The notes under the pieces were generated by a model that saw only the letters and a list, made by a program, of their open reading frames with translations, was not told the DNA's origin and searched no databases. DNA of 10,292 nt from an uncultured Sphingomonadaceae bacterium (GTDB lineage: Bacteria; Pseudomonadota; Alphaproteobacteria; Sphingomonadales; Sphingomonadaceae): NCBI GenBank assembly GCA_946479505.1, contig CAMLGC010000087.1, positions 1 to 10,292 of the forward strand. The letters are read 5' to 3'. Below are positions 1-7,301 of the stretch, in pieces. The translations under genes and the position numbers were made by a program. The first letter of the stretch is position 1. Every line of letters starts with the position of its first letter.

Positions 1-411
1 GCGCGCGACATGGTCACCAAATGGGGCATGTCGGACAAGGTCGGCCCGGTCGAATATTCGCAGCCCGAGGGCGAAAGCTTCCTCGGCTATTCCTCGGCAC
101 AGCCGGTGACGATGTCGAACCAGACCCAGCAGCTCATCGACGACGAGATCCGGAGCATCGTCGAGGGTGGGCTCGCCAAGGCCAAGACGGTGCTGACCGA
201 GCATATCGACCAGCTCCACAGCCTCGCGGGGGCGCTGCTCGAATACGAGACGCTGACCGGCGACGAGATCAAGAAGCTGATCGCCGGCGAGGAGATCGGG
301 CGGATCGATGACGGTCCCAAGGCCCCGCCGGTGACCGCCGCCGGCACCTCGATCCCCAAGACGCGCCGCCCCAAGGGCCCGTTCGGAACGCCCAAGCCGC
401 TCGGCGCGTAG
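1..411 (+). CDS. ftsH: ATP-dependent zinc metalloprotease FtsH, C-terminal fragment (5' end outside window)
   Basis: FtsH is a membrane-anchored AAA+ protease that degrades misfolded membrane proteins and selected regulators in the cytoplasm. Only the last 136 codons are present. The frame is open from base 1 (ARDMVTKWGMSDKVGP), so the gene begins upstream and the ATG at 10 is internal. ARDMVTKWGMS followed by a glycine- and proline-rich turn is a signature of the end of the M41 peptidase domain. Next come helices typical of its C-terminal part (IDDEIRSIVEGG, then ALLEYETLTGDEIKKLI). The last 35 or so residues are a basic, proline-rich tail (KTRRPKGPFGTPKP), as is common in alphaproteobacterial FtsH. 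The AAA+ domain and the HExxH zinc site are not in the window. A strong hairpin follows the TAG at 409-411. Assignment rests on recognising the conserved C-terminal motif; confidence is high. Confidence 0.93.
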   Translation, partial: ARDMVTKWGMSDKVGPVEYSQPEGESFLGYSSAQPVTMSNQTQQLIDDEIRSIVEGGLAKAKTVLTEHIDQLHSLAGALLEYETLTGDEIKKLIAGEEIGRIDDGPKAPPVTAAGTSIPKTRRPKGPFGTPKPLGA

Positions 412-428
412 CAATTGGTATCATACGA

Positions 429-461
429 GCGGCGTCGGGAACCCGGCGCCGCTTCGACTTT
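429..461 (+). terminator. Hairpin terminator after ftsH
   Basis: A 10-bp stem at 429-438 and 443-452 (GCGGCGTCGG / CCGGCGCCGC, one G-T wobble) encloses a GAAC tetraloop. A short T-containing stretch, TTCGACTTT, follows at 453-461. It starts 17 nt after the ftsH stop codon. The shape fits an intrinsic terminator, although the T-tract is interrupted. Confidence 0.6.
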
Positions 462-488
462 GGACTGGGCCTGCGCTCAGGTAATGCC

Positions 489-506
489 GTGCTCCCGCGG
501 GAGCAC
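489..506. repeat. Perfect 18-bp palindrome between ftsH and the GntR gene
   Basis: GTGCTCCCGCGGGAGCAC is a perfect inverted repeat with no spacer. It lies between the convergent ends of ftsH (+) and the GntR-family gene (-), 63 bp beyond the latter's stop. It could end transcription coming from the minus strand, or be a protein-binding site. There is no T-tract on either side, so the role is open. The rest of 412-568 shows no gene. Confidence 0.4.
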
Positions 507-568
507 AGGTCATTTATCGGCGAACGGCCCTCTTCCCGAAATTGTCGCGTTGGACGGCAGCAAACCCG

Positions 569-925
569 TCAGGCGCGCTCGATGTCGAGCAGGTTGGCGG
601 TATCGAGCCCCAGTAGGTCGATGTGCGCGCGCACGCGCGGCCACACGTTGGAAACGAATTCGTGCCGCTCGGCGACGCGCAGCCGCTCGACCGCGCCGGG
701 CAGCACGAACATGCCCACCCCGCGGCGGACCTCGACATAGCCGTCGTCCTGGAAGCTCTGATAGGCCTTGGCGACGGTGAGCGGGTTGGCCCCGTGCTCG
801 GCCGCGAACGCGCGCACCGAGGGGAGCTGGTCGCCCGCACGATAATCGCCGCGCAGGATCGCCTCGGCGATGATCGCGCGCAGCTTGAGATAGACCGGGC
901 TGTCGTCGCTCTTGAGCGCTGTCAT
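569..925 (-). CDS. GntR-family transcriptional regulator, YtrA-like
   Basis: This is a small (118 aa) DNA-binding repressor-type protein. Residues about 10-75 form the GntR winged helix-turn-helix: an N-terminal helix (YLKLRAIIAEAILRGDY), the hallmark GDQLPSVRAFAAEHG, the recognition helix region NPLTVAKAYQSFQDDGYV and the wing VRRGVGMFVL. The remaining 40 or so residues are too short for a FadR, HutC or aminotransferase effector domain and match the short two-helix tail of the YtrA subfamily, which usually dimerises and often controls adjacent transport genes. It lies 41 bp downstream of the nitroreductase on the same strand, so the two may share a transcript. The ATG at 925 lacks a clear Shine-Dalgarno sequence; the AT-rich GTGTATTAAA just upstream could be part of its own promoter or operator. 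Its target is unknown. No ABC transporter, the usual YtrA partner, is in the window. Confidence 0.88.
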   Translation of the reverse strand: MTALKSDDSPVYLKLRAIIAEAILRGDYRAGDQLPSVRAFAAEHGANPLTVAKAYQSFQDDGYVEVRRGVGMFVLPGAVERLRVAERHEFVSNVWPRVRAHIDLLGLDTANLLDIERA

Positions 926-966
926 GCTGCTTTAATACACCAATCGCCCGATGCGTCCAGACTCAT

Positions 967-1545
967 TTATGTCCAATAGCGGACGATCGCCTCGGGCGCC
1001 GGGCGCGGGCGCTCTTCGATCGGCTTGCTCGGGGTTCCGAGGAAGAGAAAGCCCGCGATCCGCTCGGGCGCCGCGCCGAAGGCGTCGCGCACCGCTGTCG
1101 AATACGCCGCCCAGCCGGTCAGCCATCCGCCGGCAAAGCCGAGCGCGGTCGCGGCGTGGAGAAGGTTCATGCACGCCGCACCCGCGGAGAGCTCCTGCTC
1201 CCACAAGGGAATGTGGCTTTCGGGCTTCGGCGAGGAGAGCGCCACCACGACGCATGGCGCCTGTCGGGCGAACTGCTCGACCGCTTCCCTCTCGAGCCGC
1301 TTCGCCTGCGGACGCTCGGCGAGATACGCTTCGTGGAGCAGGCCTGCGAAGGCGTCGCGTCGCTCGGCCGGCACGACCACGAAGCGCCACGGCGCGAGCT
1401 TGCCGTGATCGGGCGTGCGCGCCGCGATCGAGAGAATCTGCCGGAGTTGGTTCTCGTCCGGCCCGGGCGTGACGAGGTCGCGCGGTTTGCCCGAGCGGCG
1501 CGTGGCGAGCAGCGAAAGCGGCGAAGAAAGGTCGTTGAGCATCAT
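967..1545 (-). CDS. YdjA-like nitroreductase family protein
   Basis: This is a predicted cytosolic FMN-dependent oxidoreductase of the nitroreductase fold, using NAD(P)H to reduce nitro compounds, quinones or an unknown natural substrate. Visible features are the N-terminal FMN-phosphate motif RRSGKP (about residues 16-21), AARTPDHGKLAPWRF (about 41-55), the IPLWEQELSAGAACMNLLHA segment and GFLFLGTPSKP near the C-terminus. This pattern matches E. coli YdjA rather than NfsA or NfsB. The frame extends upstream to a TTG at 1581, but I prefer the tandem ATGs at 1545 and 1542: GGA lies 5-8 nt upstream and the protein then starts just before the conserved LLATRRS, giving 192 aa against about 180 for YdjA. 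It is divergent from the peptide transporter and is followed by the GntR gene. Its substrate cannot be inferred. Confidence 0.88.
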   Translation of the reverse strand: MMLNDLSSPLSLLATRRSGKPRDLVTPGPDENQLRQILSIAARTPDHGKLAPWRFVVVPAERRDAFAGLLHEAYLAERPQAKRLEREAVEQFARQAPCVVVALSSPKPESHIPLWEQELSAGAACMNLLHAATALGFAGGWLTGWAAYSTAVRDAFGAAPERIAGFLFLGTPSKPIEERPRPAPEAIVRYWT

Positions 1546-1668
1546 GGCCGTCCAGCTAGGCGTTCGCTGCGCTGGCAACAACCGGCTTCACATTGGCCGA
1601 TTCGCCGTTAGGTTGCGCCGTCATATCGCCGCGTTCGACGGCGTCATCATGTCCAGGGAGTATGCTTG
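1546..1668. promoter_or_regulatory. Divergent intergenic region, nitroreductase / peptide transporter
   Basis: These 123 bp separate the divergent nitroreductase and POT genes and must hold at least one promoter for each. No convincing -35/-10 pair stands out. A GANTC site (GATTC) lies at about 1599-1603. The clearest element is the POT ribosome binding site AGGGAG at 1655-1660, 8 nt before ATG 1669. The assignment is by position only. Confidence 0.35.
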
Positions 1669-3480
1669 ATGGTCGACACCCCGACCGTGGAAACGCCGGG
1701 CGCGCCCGATATCAGTCACGTCAATCCGGCCAGGGAGAAGACCTGGTTCGGCCATCCCCGCCAGCTCGCCCGCCTGTTTTCGACCGAAGCGTGGGAGCGC
1801 TTCGGCTATTACGGGATGCGGGCGCTGCTGATGCTCTATCTCACCAAGCATTTCATCTTCGGCGATCGCGAGGCGGCGGGCCTCTATGGCGGCTACACCG
1901 CGCTCGTCTATCTGACCCCGCTCGTCGGCGGCTATCTCGCGGACCAGTATCTGGGTTCCAAGCGGTCGGTGAAGTTCGGCGCGATCATGATGGCGGTCGG
2001 CTATTTCACCCTGTGCTTCGGCGGCCAGACGGCGCAGCCCTACGCGATCGTCGACGGCCAGCGCTACGAGGTGCAGGTCAACAACTATTCGGACGGCCCG
2101 ACCAGCAACGAGAACGAGGCGCGCTATCTCGTCGCGGACGGGCAGAAGCTCGCGATCAAGGGCAACAAGGACGGCAGCATCTCGCTCGTCGCGCCCGATG
2201 GCGCGGTCGCCCGCACGGTGCCCAATGAATCGTTCGAATCGGGCGGGCATCGCAGTCCGTTCTTCGTCGCGATCCTGCTCATTGCGCTGTCGACGATCTC
2301 GATCGGCAACGGCTTCTTCAAGCCCAATATCTCGACGATGGTCGGCTCGCTCTACGAACCTGGCGACCGCCGCCGCGACTCGGGGTTCACCATCTTCTAC
2401 ATGGGCATCAACGTCGGCTCGATCGGGGGCCAGCTCGTCTGTCCGATCTTCGCCGATCTGTTCGGCTGGTGGGCGGGCTTTCTCGTCGTCGGCGTGGGCA
2501 TGATGGTCTCGTGGACGTTGATCCAGTTCGACGGCGGCCGCCTCGCGGGCTACGGAGAACCGCCCGAACGCACCGGCCCCGATCGCGCGCTGCTGATCTA
2601 TGCGCTCGCGGTGCTCGTGGTGCCGGTCTTCTACTTCCTCTTCGTCAACCTGATGAACACCCCCGATCCGCAACCGGGCGCGGGGATCGTCGGCTACATC
2701 ATCACGCTGCCGCTGATGGGCAAGTTGCTGTTCGGCGCGTTCCTGATCGGCGTGCCCGCAATCCTGGTCTGGTCGTACGTCAAGGGCAGCAAGGCCGAGT
2801 TCCAGATGATGGTCGCCGCGATGGTGCTCGTCACCTTCAACGTCGTCTTCTGGACGTTGTTCGAGCAGGCCGGCTCGAGCCTCACGCTCTTCGCCGATCG
2901 CAACACCGATCTGAGCGTGTTCGGGCTGTTCGAGCTCTCGGCGCCGCAGACGCAGAACTTCAATCCGCTCTCGATCGTCATCTTCGCGCCGCTGCTCACG
3001 CTGGTCTGGGGCGCGCTCGCCAAGCGCAACCTCGAACCGTCGATCCCGGTCAAGTTCGCGATCGCGCTGATGGGCGTCGGCGCCGGCTTCCTGTTCCTCG
3101 TCTGGGGCACGACCTTCGCGGGGCCGGATTTCAAGGTGGCGCTATGGTGGCTCGCCGGGCTCTATTTGATCCACAGCCTCGCTGAGCTGTGCATCTCGCC
3201 GGTCGGCCTGTCGATGATTACCAAGCTCTCGATCGCGAGGATCGTCGGGCTGATGATGGGCGTATGGTTCCTGTCGATCTCGGTCGCGCAATACGTCGCG
3301 GGATTGGTCGCGCAGGTCGCGAGCGTCGAGACGGTCGGCGGGCAGGTCACCAACCTCGCGGTCAGCCTCCACACCTACACCGCGGTGTTCGTCAAGATCG
3401 GCTGGATCGCGGTCGGGATCGGCGTCGTGCTGCTGATCCTGTCGCCCGTCATCAAGAAGTGGATGCACGGCGTCGAGTGA
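1669..3480 (+). CDS. POT-family proton-dependent peptide transporter (MFS) with periplasmic insertion
   Basis: This is an inner-membrane proton-coupled importer of di- and tripeptides (PTR2/POT family). The TM1 proton-coupling motif ExxER is present as E40-A-W-E43-R44, followed by FGYYGMRALL. GGYLADQYLGSKR (88-99) is the TM2-TM3 loop signature, and FTIFYMGINVGSIGG (240-254) is the second family signature. FWTLFEQAGSSL (394-405) marks TM7 and AELCISPVGLSMITKL (505-520) TM10, with the conserved glutamate E507. The start is ATG 1669 with AGGGAG 8 nt upstream, rather than the adjacent TTG at 1666. At 603 aa it is longer than most bacterial members (about 450-520 aa). The extra length is mainly a soluble, beta-rich segment at residues 119-196 between TM3 and TM4, predicted to face the periplasm. 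The gene stands alone and converges on the aldo/keto reductase. Peptide transport is inferred from the family; the exact substrate is unknown. Confidence 0.93.
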   Translation: MVDTPTVETPGAPDISHVNPAREKTWFGHPRQLARLFSTEAWERFGYYGMRALLMLYLTKHFIFGDREAAGLYGGYTALVYLTPLVGGYLADQYLGSKRSVKFGAIMMAVGYFTLCFGGQTAQPYAIVDGQRYEVQVNNYSDGPTSNENEARYLVADGQKLAIKGNKDGSISLVAPDGAVARTVPNESFESGGHRSPFFVAILLIALSTISIGNGFFKPNISTMVGSLYEPGDRRRDSGFTIFYMGINVGSIGGQLVCPIFADLFGWWAGFLVVGVGMMVSWTLIQFDGGRLAGYGEPPERTGPDRALLIYALAVLVVPVFYFLFVNLMNTPDPQPGAGIVGYIITLPLMGKLLFGAFLIGVPAILVWSYVKGSKAEFQMMVAAMVLVTFNVVFWTLFEQAGSSLTLFADRNTDLSVFGLFELSAPQTQNFNPLSIVIFAPLLTLVWGALAKRNLEPSIPVKFAIALMGVGAGFLFLVWGTTFAGPDFKVALWWLAGLYLIHSLAELCISPVGLSMITKLSIARIVGLMMGVWFLSISVAQYVAGLVAQVASVETVGGQVTNLAVSLHTYTAVFVKIGWIAVGIGVVLLILSPVIKKWMHGVE

Positions 3481-3489
3481 TCGACGAGC

Positions 3490-3515
3490 CTCTCCGGCGA
3501 GTGCTCGCCGGGGAG
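3490..3515. terminator. Shared hairpin between convergent genes
   Basis: CTCTCCGGCGAG (3490-3501) and CTCGCCGGGGAG (3504-3515) can pair over nearly their full length with one G-T wobble and a tight loop. It lies in the 48-bp gap between the convergent POT and aldo/keto reductase stop codons, which suits a bidirectional terminator. There is no T-tract, so function is inferred from position and stem strength. Confidence 0.55.
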
Positions 3516-3528
3516 CAGGTGATCGCGG

Positions 3529-4517
<989 letters not shown>

Positions 4518-4521
<4 letters not shown>

Positions 4522-5789
4522 GGCGTGTCCTCCTTCAGCAAGGCGTCTGCCTCGGTCAGGTGGTCATCCTTCTTGCGCCCTGCAACCGTCGCGGTCACCG
4601 CAATATCCATCGCGACGTTGCCGATCGTGCGCACCAGGTCGGGCAGCGTCTCGACCGCGATCAGCAGCCCCAACGCCCCGATCGGGCTGCCCATCGCGAT
4701 GCAGATCGGCGCGATCGAGCTGATATAGCTCACCTGCCCGGGCAGTCCGACCGCCCCCATCGTCGTCACCGCGGCAACCGCGATCCCCGCCGCGATCTGC
4801 GCCGGCCCCAGCGGCACGCCGTAGATGTGCGCGACATAGATCGCGACCGCGAGGTTCATCGGCGGCCCCGTCACCCGGAAGATCGCGACCGCCAGCGGCA
4901 GCACGATCCCGCTACGGGCGACCGGAACCTCCAGCTCCTCGGTCCCGCGCAGCATCGCGGGCAGCGAGGCGAGCGACGATTGCGTGCTGATCGCGACCGC
5001 GTGGGCGGGCCCCGTCGCGCGAATGAAGCGGCCCAGGGGCACGCGCCCGCCGATCGCGCCGAACGGAAAGGCCGCGAGCCACACCACGATCCCGACCGCG
5101 GAGACGATCGCGACATAATGAAGCAGCGCGCCGATCGCCGCCGTCCCCGCCTTCGCGCCGAACACCAGCGCCAGCGCGAACACCCCGATCGGCCCCAGCC
5201 ACAATATCCAGTTGATGACGACGATCATCGCGTCGGCGATGATCTGGAAGAAGTCGGTCATGCGCCGGCGCTGCTCGGCCGGCAGCCGCGTGAGCGCGAA
5301 GGCGAAGACGAGCGCGAATACGATCAGCGGCAGGAAGGCGTTTTCGGCCGCCGCGGTCACGACGTTGGTCGGCACCAGGGTGGTGATGAACTGCGAAAAC
5401 GGCGCGATCTCGCCCACCGGCTTGGCGTGCGCCAGCGCATCGCGCAGCGCGCCCGCCGCACCTTGCGGAAGCGGAAACAGCTCGAGCAGCAGCGGCGTCA
5501 CTCCCGCCGCGAGCGCCGAGGCGATCCACAACAGCACGATGAAGGTGACGATCGCGCGCGCCGTCAGCCGCCCGGCGCGCGCGGCCTCCGCGCTCGCCGC
5601 GACGCCGGTGACGAGCAGCGCCACCACCAGCGGCACGATCGTCATCTGCAGGCCGTTGAGCCAGGCGGTGCCGATCGGCTGCGCGATTCCGGTCGCGGCC
5701 GGCACCCATTCGGGCGCAAACCCGGCGATCGCGATCCCCAGTGCGAGGCCGCAGACGAGCGCGAGGAGGATTCGGGTAGTCTTGGACAT
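4518..5789 (-). CDS. Divergent DAACS/SDF-family (GltP/DctA-like) symporter
   Basis: This is an inner-membrane secondary transporter of the dicarboxylate/amino acid:cation symporter family, 423 aa. It has the family's N-terminal helices, the HP1 serine-rich hairpin [12 protein letters not shown] (268-279), the HP2 tip GLPG (348-351) and a TM8 with D384, R387, T388, N391 and D395. R387 aligns with the arginine that binds the substrate side-chain carboxylate in GltPh, so an acidic substrate is plausible. The TM7 NMDGT sodium/substrate motif is replaced by PMNLA (310-314), and the first TM8 acidic position is Glu (E380) instead of Asp. Cation coupling may therefore differ from GltP or DctA. It is the first gene of a two-gene unit with the overlapping aldo/keto reductase and is divergent from glmM, 67 bp away. 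AGGGGG lies about 12 nt before ATG 5789, a rather long spacing. Family is secure; the substrate is not. Confidence 0.9.
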
Positions 5790-5856
5790 GCTCGCGCTCG
5801 CCCCCTTGAGCCGTTATCAGGATCGAAACCCGGCATAGCGGATCGGACCCGGCAGC
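5790..5856. promoter_or_regulatory. Divergent intergenic region, symporter / glmM
   Basis: These 67 bp lie between divergent start codons and should contain promoters for both directions unless glmM is expressed from elsewhere. TTGAGC (5806-5811) and TTATCA (5814-5819) are weak candidate -35 elements on the plus strand, with no matching -10 at normal spacing. No strong Shine-Dalgarno sequence precedes glmM. The call rests on gene arrangement. Confidence 0.35.
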
Positions 5857-7197
5857 ATGGCAAGAAAATATTTCGGCACCGATGGCATCAGGGGACTCAC
5901 CAACGCCGCGCCGATGACGGCGGCGATGGCGATGAAGGTGGGGATGGCGGCCGGCGCGCATTTCGTGCGCGGCGAGCACAAGCACCGCGTCGTGATCGGC
6001 AAGGACACGCGATTGTCGGGCTACATGCTCGAAAACGCGATGGTCGCGGGCTTCACCGCGGTCGGCATGGACGTGGTCCTGGTCGGCCCGATGCCCACCC
6101 CCGCGGTCGCGATGCTCACCCATTCGATGCGCGCCGATCTCGGCGTGATGATCTCGGCGAGCCACAATCCGTTCGCCGACAACGGCATCAAGCTGTTCGG
6201 CCCCGACGGCTACAAGCTGTCGGACGAGGACGAGGCGCGAATCGAAACGCTGATCGACGGCGACGTACCGCTCGCACCCGCCGGCGAGATCGGCCGCGCC
6301 CGCCGCGTCGAGGATGCGCGCGGCCGCTACATCCACGCCGCCAAATCGACCTTTCCCCAGGCGCTGACCCTGGAAGGGCTCAAGATCGTCGTCGATTGCG
6401 CAAACGGCGCCGCCTATCAGGTCGCTCCCTCGGCGCTGTGGGAATTGGGCGCGGAGGTGGTCGCGATCGGGGTCGAGCCCAACGGCAAGAACATCAACAA
6501 GGGCGTCGGCTCGACCGCGCCCGAGGCGATGTGCGAGACCGTGGTCGCCTCGGGCGCGCATCTCGGCATCGCGTTGGATGGCGACGCCGATCGCCTGATC
6601 GTCGCCGACGAGACCGGCCGCCTGATCGACGGCGACCAGCTCATGGCGACGATCACGGGCAATTGGGCGCGCCGCGGACTGCTTTCGGGCGGCGGCCTTG
6701 TCGCGACGGTGATGTCCAACCTCGGGCTCGAGCGCCATCTCGCCGATCAGGGCCTCGATCTGAAACGCACCAAGGTCGGCGACCGCCACGTGCTCGAGGC
6801 GATGCGGCGCGACGGCTACAATGTCGGCGGCGAGCAATCGGGCCACATCATCCTGTCGGACTATGCGACCACCGGCGACGGCTTGATCGCTGCGCTCCAA
6901 ATCCTCGGGGAACTCGTCCAGGCGCGCGCGCCCGCAAGCGAGGTGCTCCACCGCTTCGATCGCGTGCCCCAGCTCCTCAAGAACGTCCGCTTCAAGGGCG
7001 GCAAGCCCCTCGACGACCCGCGCGTTCGGGACACGATCGCCGCCGCCGAGGCCGAACTCGACGGATCGGGCCGCCTCGTCATCCGCCCCTCGGGCACCGA
7101 ACCCGTCATCCGCGTCATGGCCGAAGGCGACGACGCGGCGCAGGTGGAGGCGATCGTCAATCGCATCTGCGCGGCGGTCGAGCAGGCGGCGGCGTAA
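5857..7197 (+). CDS. glmM: Phosphoglucosamine mutase GlmM
   Basis: GlmM converts glucosamine-6-phosphate to glucosamine-1-phosphate in the cytoplasm, on the path to UDP-N-acetylglucosamine for peptidoglycan and LPS. The protein is 446 aa, the normal length. All four hallmark loops are present: the start [10 protein letters not shown], the phosphoserine loop MISASHNPF with catalytic S102, the Mg2+-binding loop DGDADR (241-246, with D241, D243 and D245), the sugar-binding loop GGEQSGH (324-330) and the C-terminal phosphate-binding loop RPSGTEP (410-416). ATG 5857 gives the standard N-terminus [13 protein letters not shown]. In many bacteria glmM lies close to ftsH; here about 5.4 kb of other genes separates them. 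A palindromic repeat and then thiD follow on the same strand, so read-through into thiD is possible unless that repeat terminates transcription. Confidence 0.97.
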   Translation: MARKYFGTDGIRGLTNAAPMTAAMAMKVGMAAGAHFVRGEHKHRVVIGKDTRLSGYMLENAMVAGFTAVGMDVVLVGPMPTPAVAMLTHSMRADLGVMISASHNPFADNGIKLFGPDGYKLSDEDEARIETLIDGDVPLAPAGEIGRARRVEDARGRYIHAAKSTFPQALTLEGLKIVVDCANGAAYQVAPSALWELGAEVVAIGVEPNGKNINKGVGSTAPEAMCETVVASGAHLGIALDGDADRLIVADETGRLIDGDQLMATITGNWARRGLLSGGGLVATVMSNLGLERHLADQGLDLKRTKVGDRHVLEAMRRDGYNVGGEQSGHIILSDYATTGDGLIAALQILGELVQARAPASEVLHRFDRVPQLLKNVRFKGGKPLDDPRVRDTIAAAEAELDGSGRLVIRPSGTEPVIRVMAEGDDAAQVEAIVNRICAAVEQAAA

Positions 7198-7209
7198 TTC
7201 CCCCTGCCG

Positions 7210-7294
7210 CTTGCGGGAGGGGTTGGGGGAGGGCATGTCGACAAGGTGACGCGTCCGTTTACACAAGCCCTCCGTCCCCTCCCGCAAGCGGGAG
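7210..7294. repeat. Palindromic intergenic repeat between glmM and thiD
   Basis: The left arm (7210-7238) begins CTTGCGGGAGGGG and the right arm (7263-7288) ends CCCCTCCCGCAAG; these 13 bases are perfectly complementary. The remainder of the arms pairs imperfectly (GGAGGGC with GCCCTCC). The right side also contains its own perfect palindrome, CTCCCGCAAGCGGGAG (7279-7294). It fills most of the 104-bp gap. GGAG at its 3' edge (7291-7294) is also the probable ribosome binding site of thiD. It looks like a short interspersed repeat; it could weakly terminate glmM transcription or affect thiD translation. Confidence 0.75.
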
Positions 7295-7301
7295 AAGAGG
7301 C

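Noticed and set aside
1649..1669. Six-codon upstream ORF (MSREYA) whose stop overlaps the POT start codon
   Set aside because: The TGATG overlap suggests coupling, but the tiny ORF has no ribosome binding site and contains the POT gene's own AGGGAG; most likely chance.
1621..2673. 350-codon minus-strand open frame opposite the POT gene
   Set aside because: It is rich in Asp, Glu, Arg and His, with no domain; a shadow of the transporter frame.
4912..7287. 791-codon minus-strand open frame opposite glmM
   Set aside because: It is antisense to glmM, whose catalytic loops are all intact, and runs out of frame into the symporter. The composition is the usual high-GC antisense artefact.
4560..7301. 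Very long plus-strand open frame running through to the thiD stop
   Set aside because: Its upstream 900 or so codons are opposite the symporter and out of frame with glmM, and give Arg/Asp/His-rich sequence with no recognisable domain. Only the part from GTG 7302 is real (ThiD).
7198..7301. TPP riboswitch upstream of thiD
   Set aside because: The gap is filled by a simple palindromic repeat. I could not find the conserved CUGAGA-type core of a THI element.
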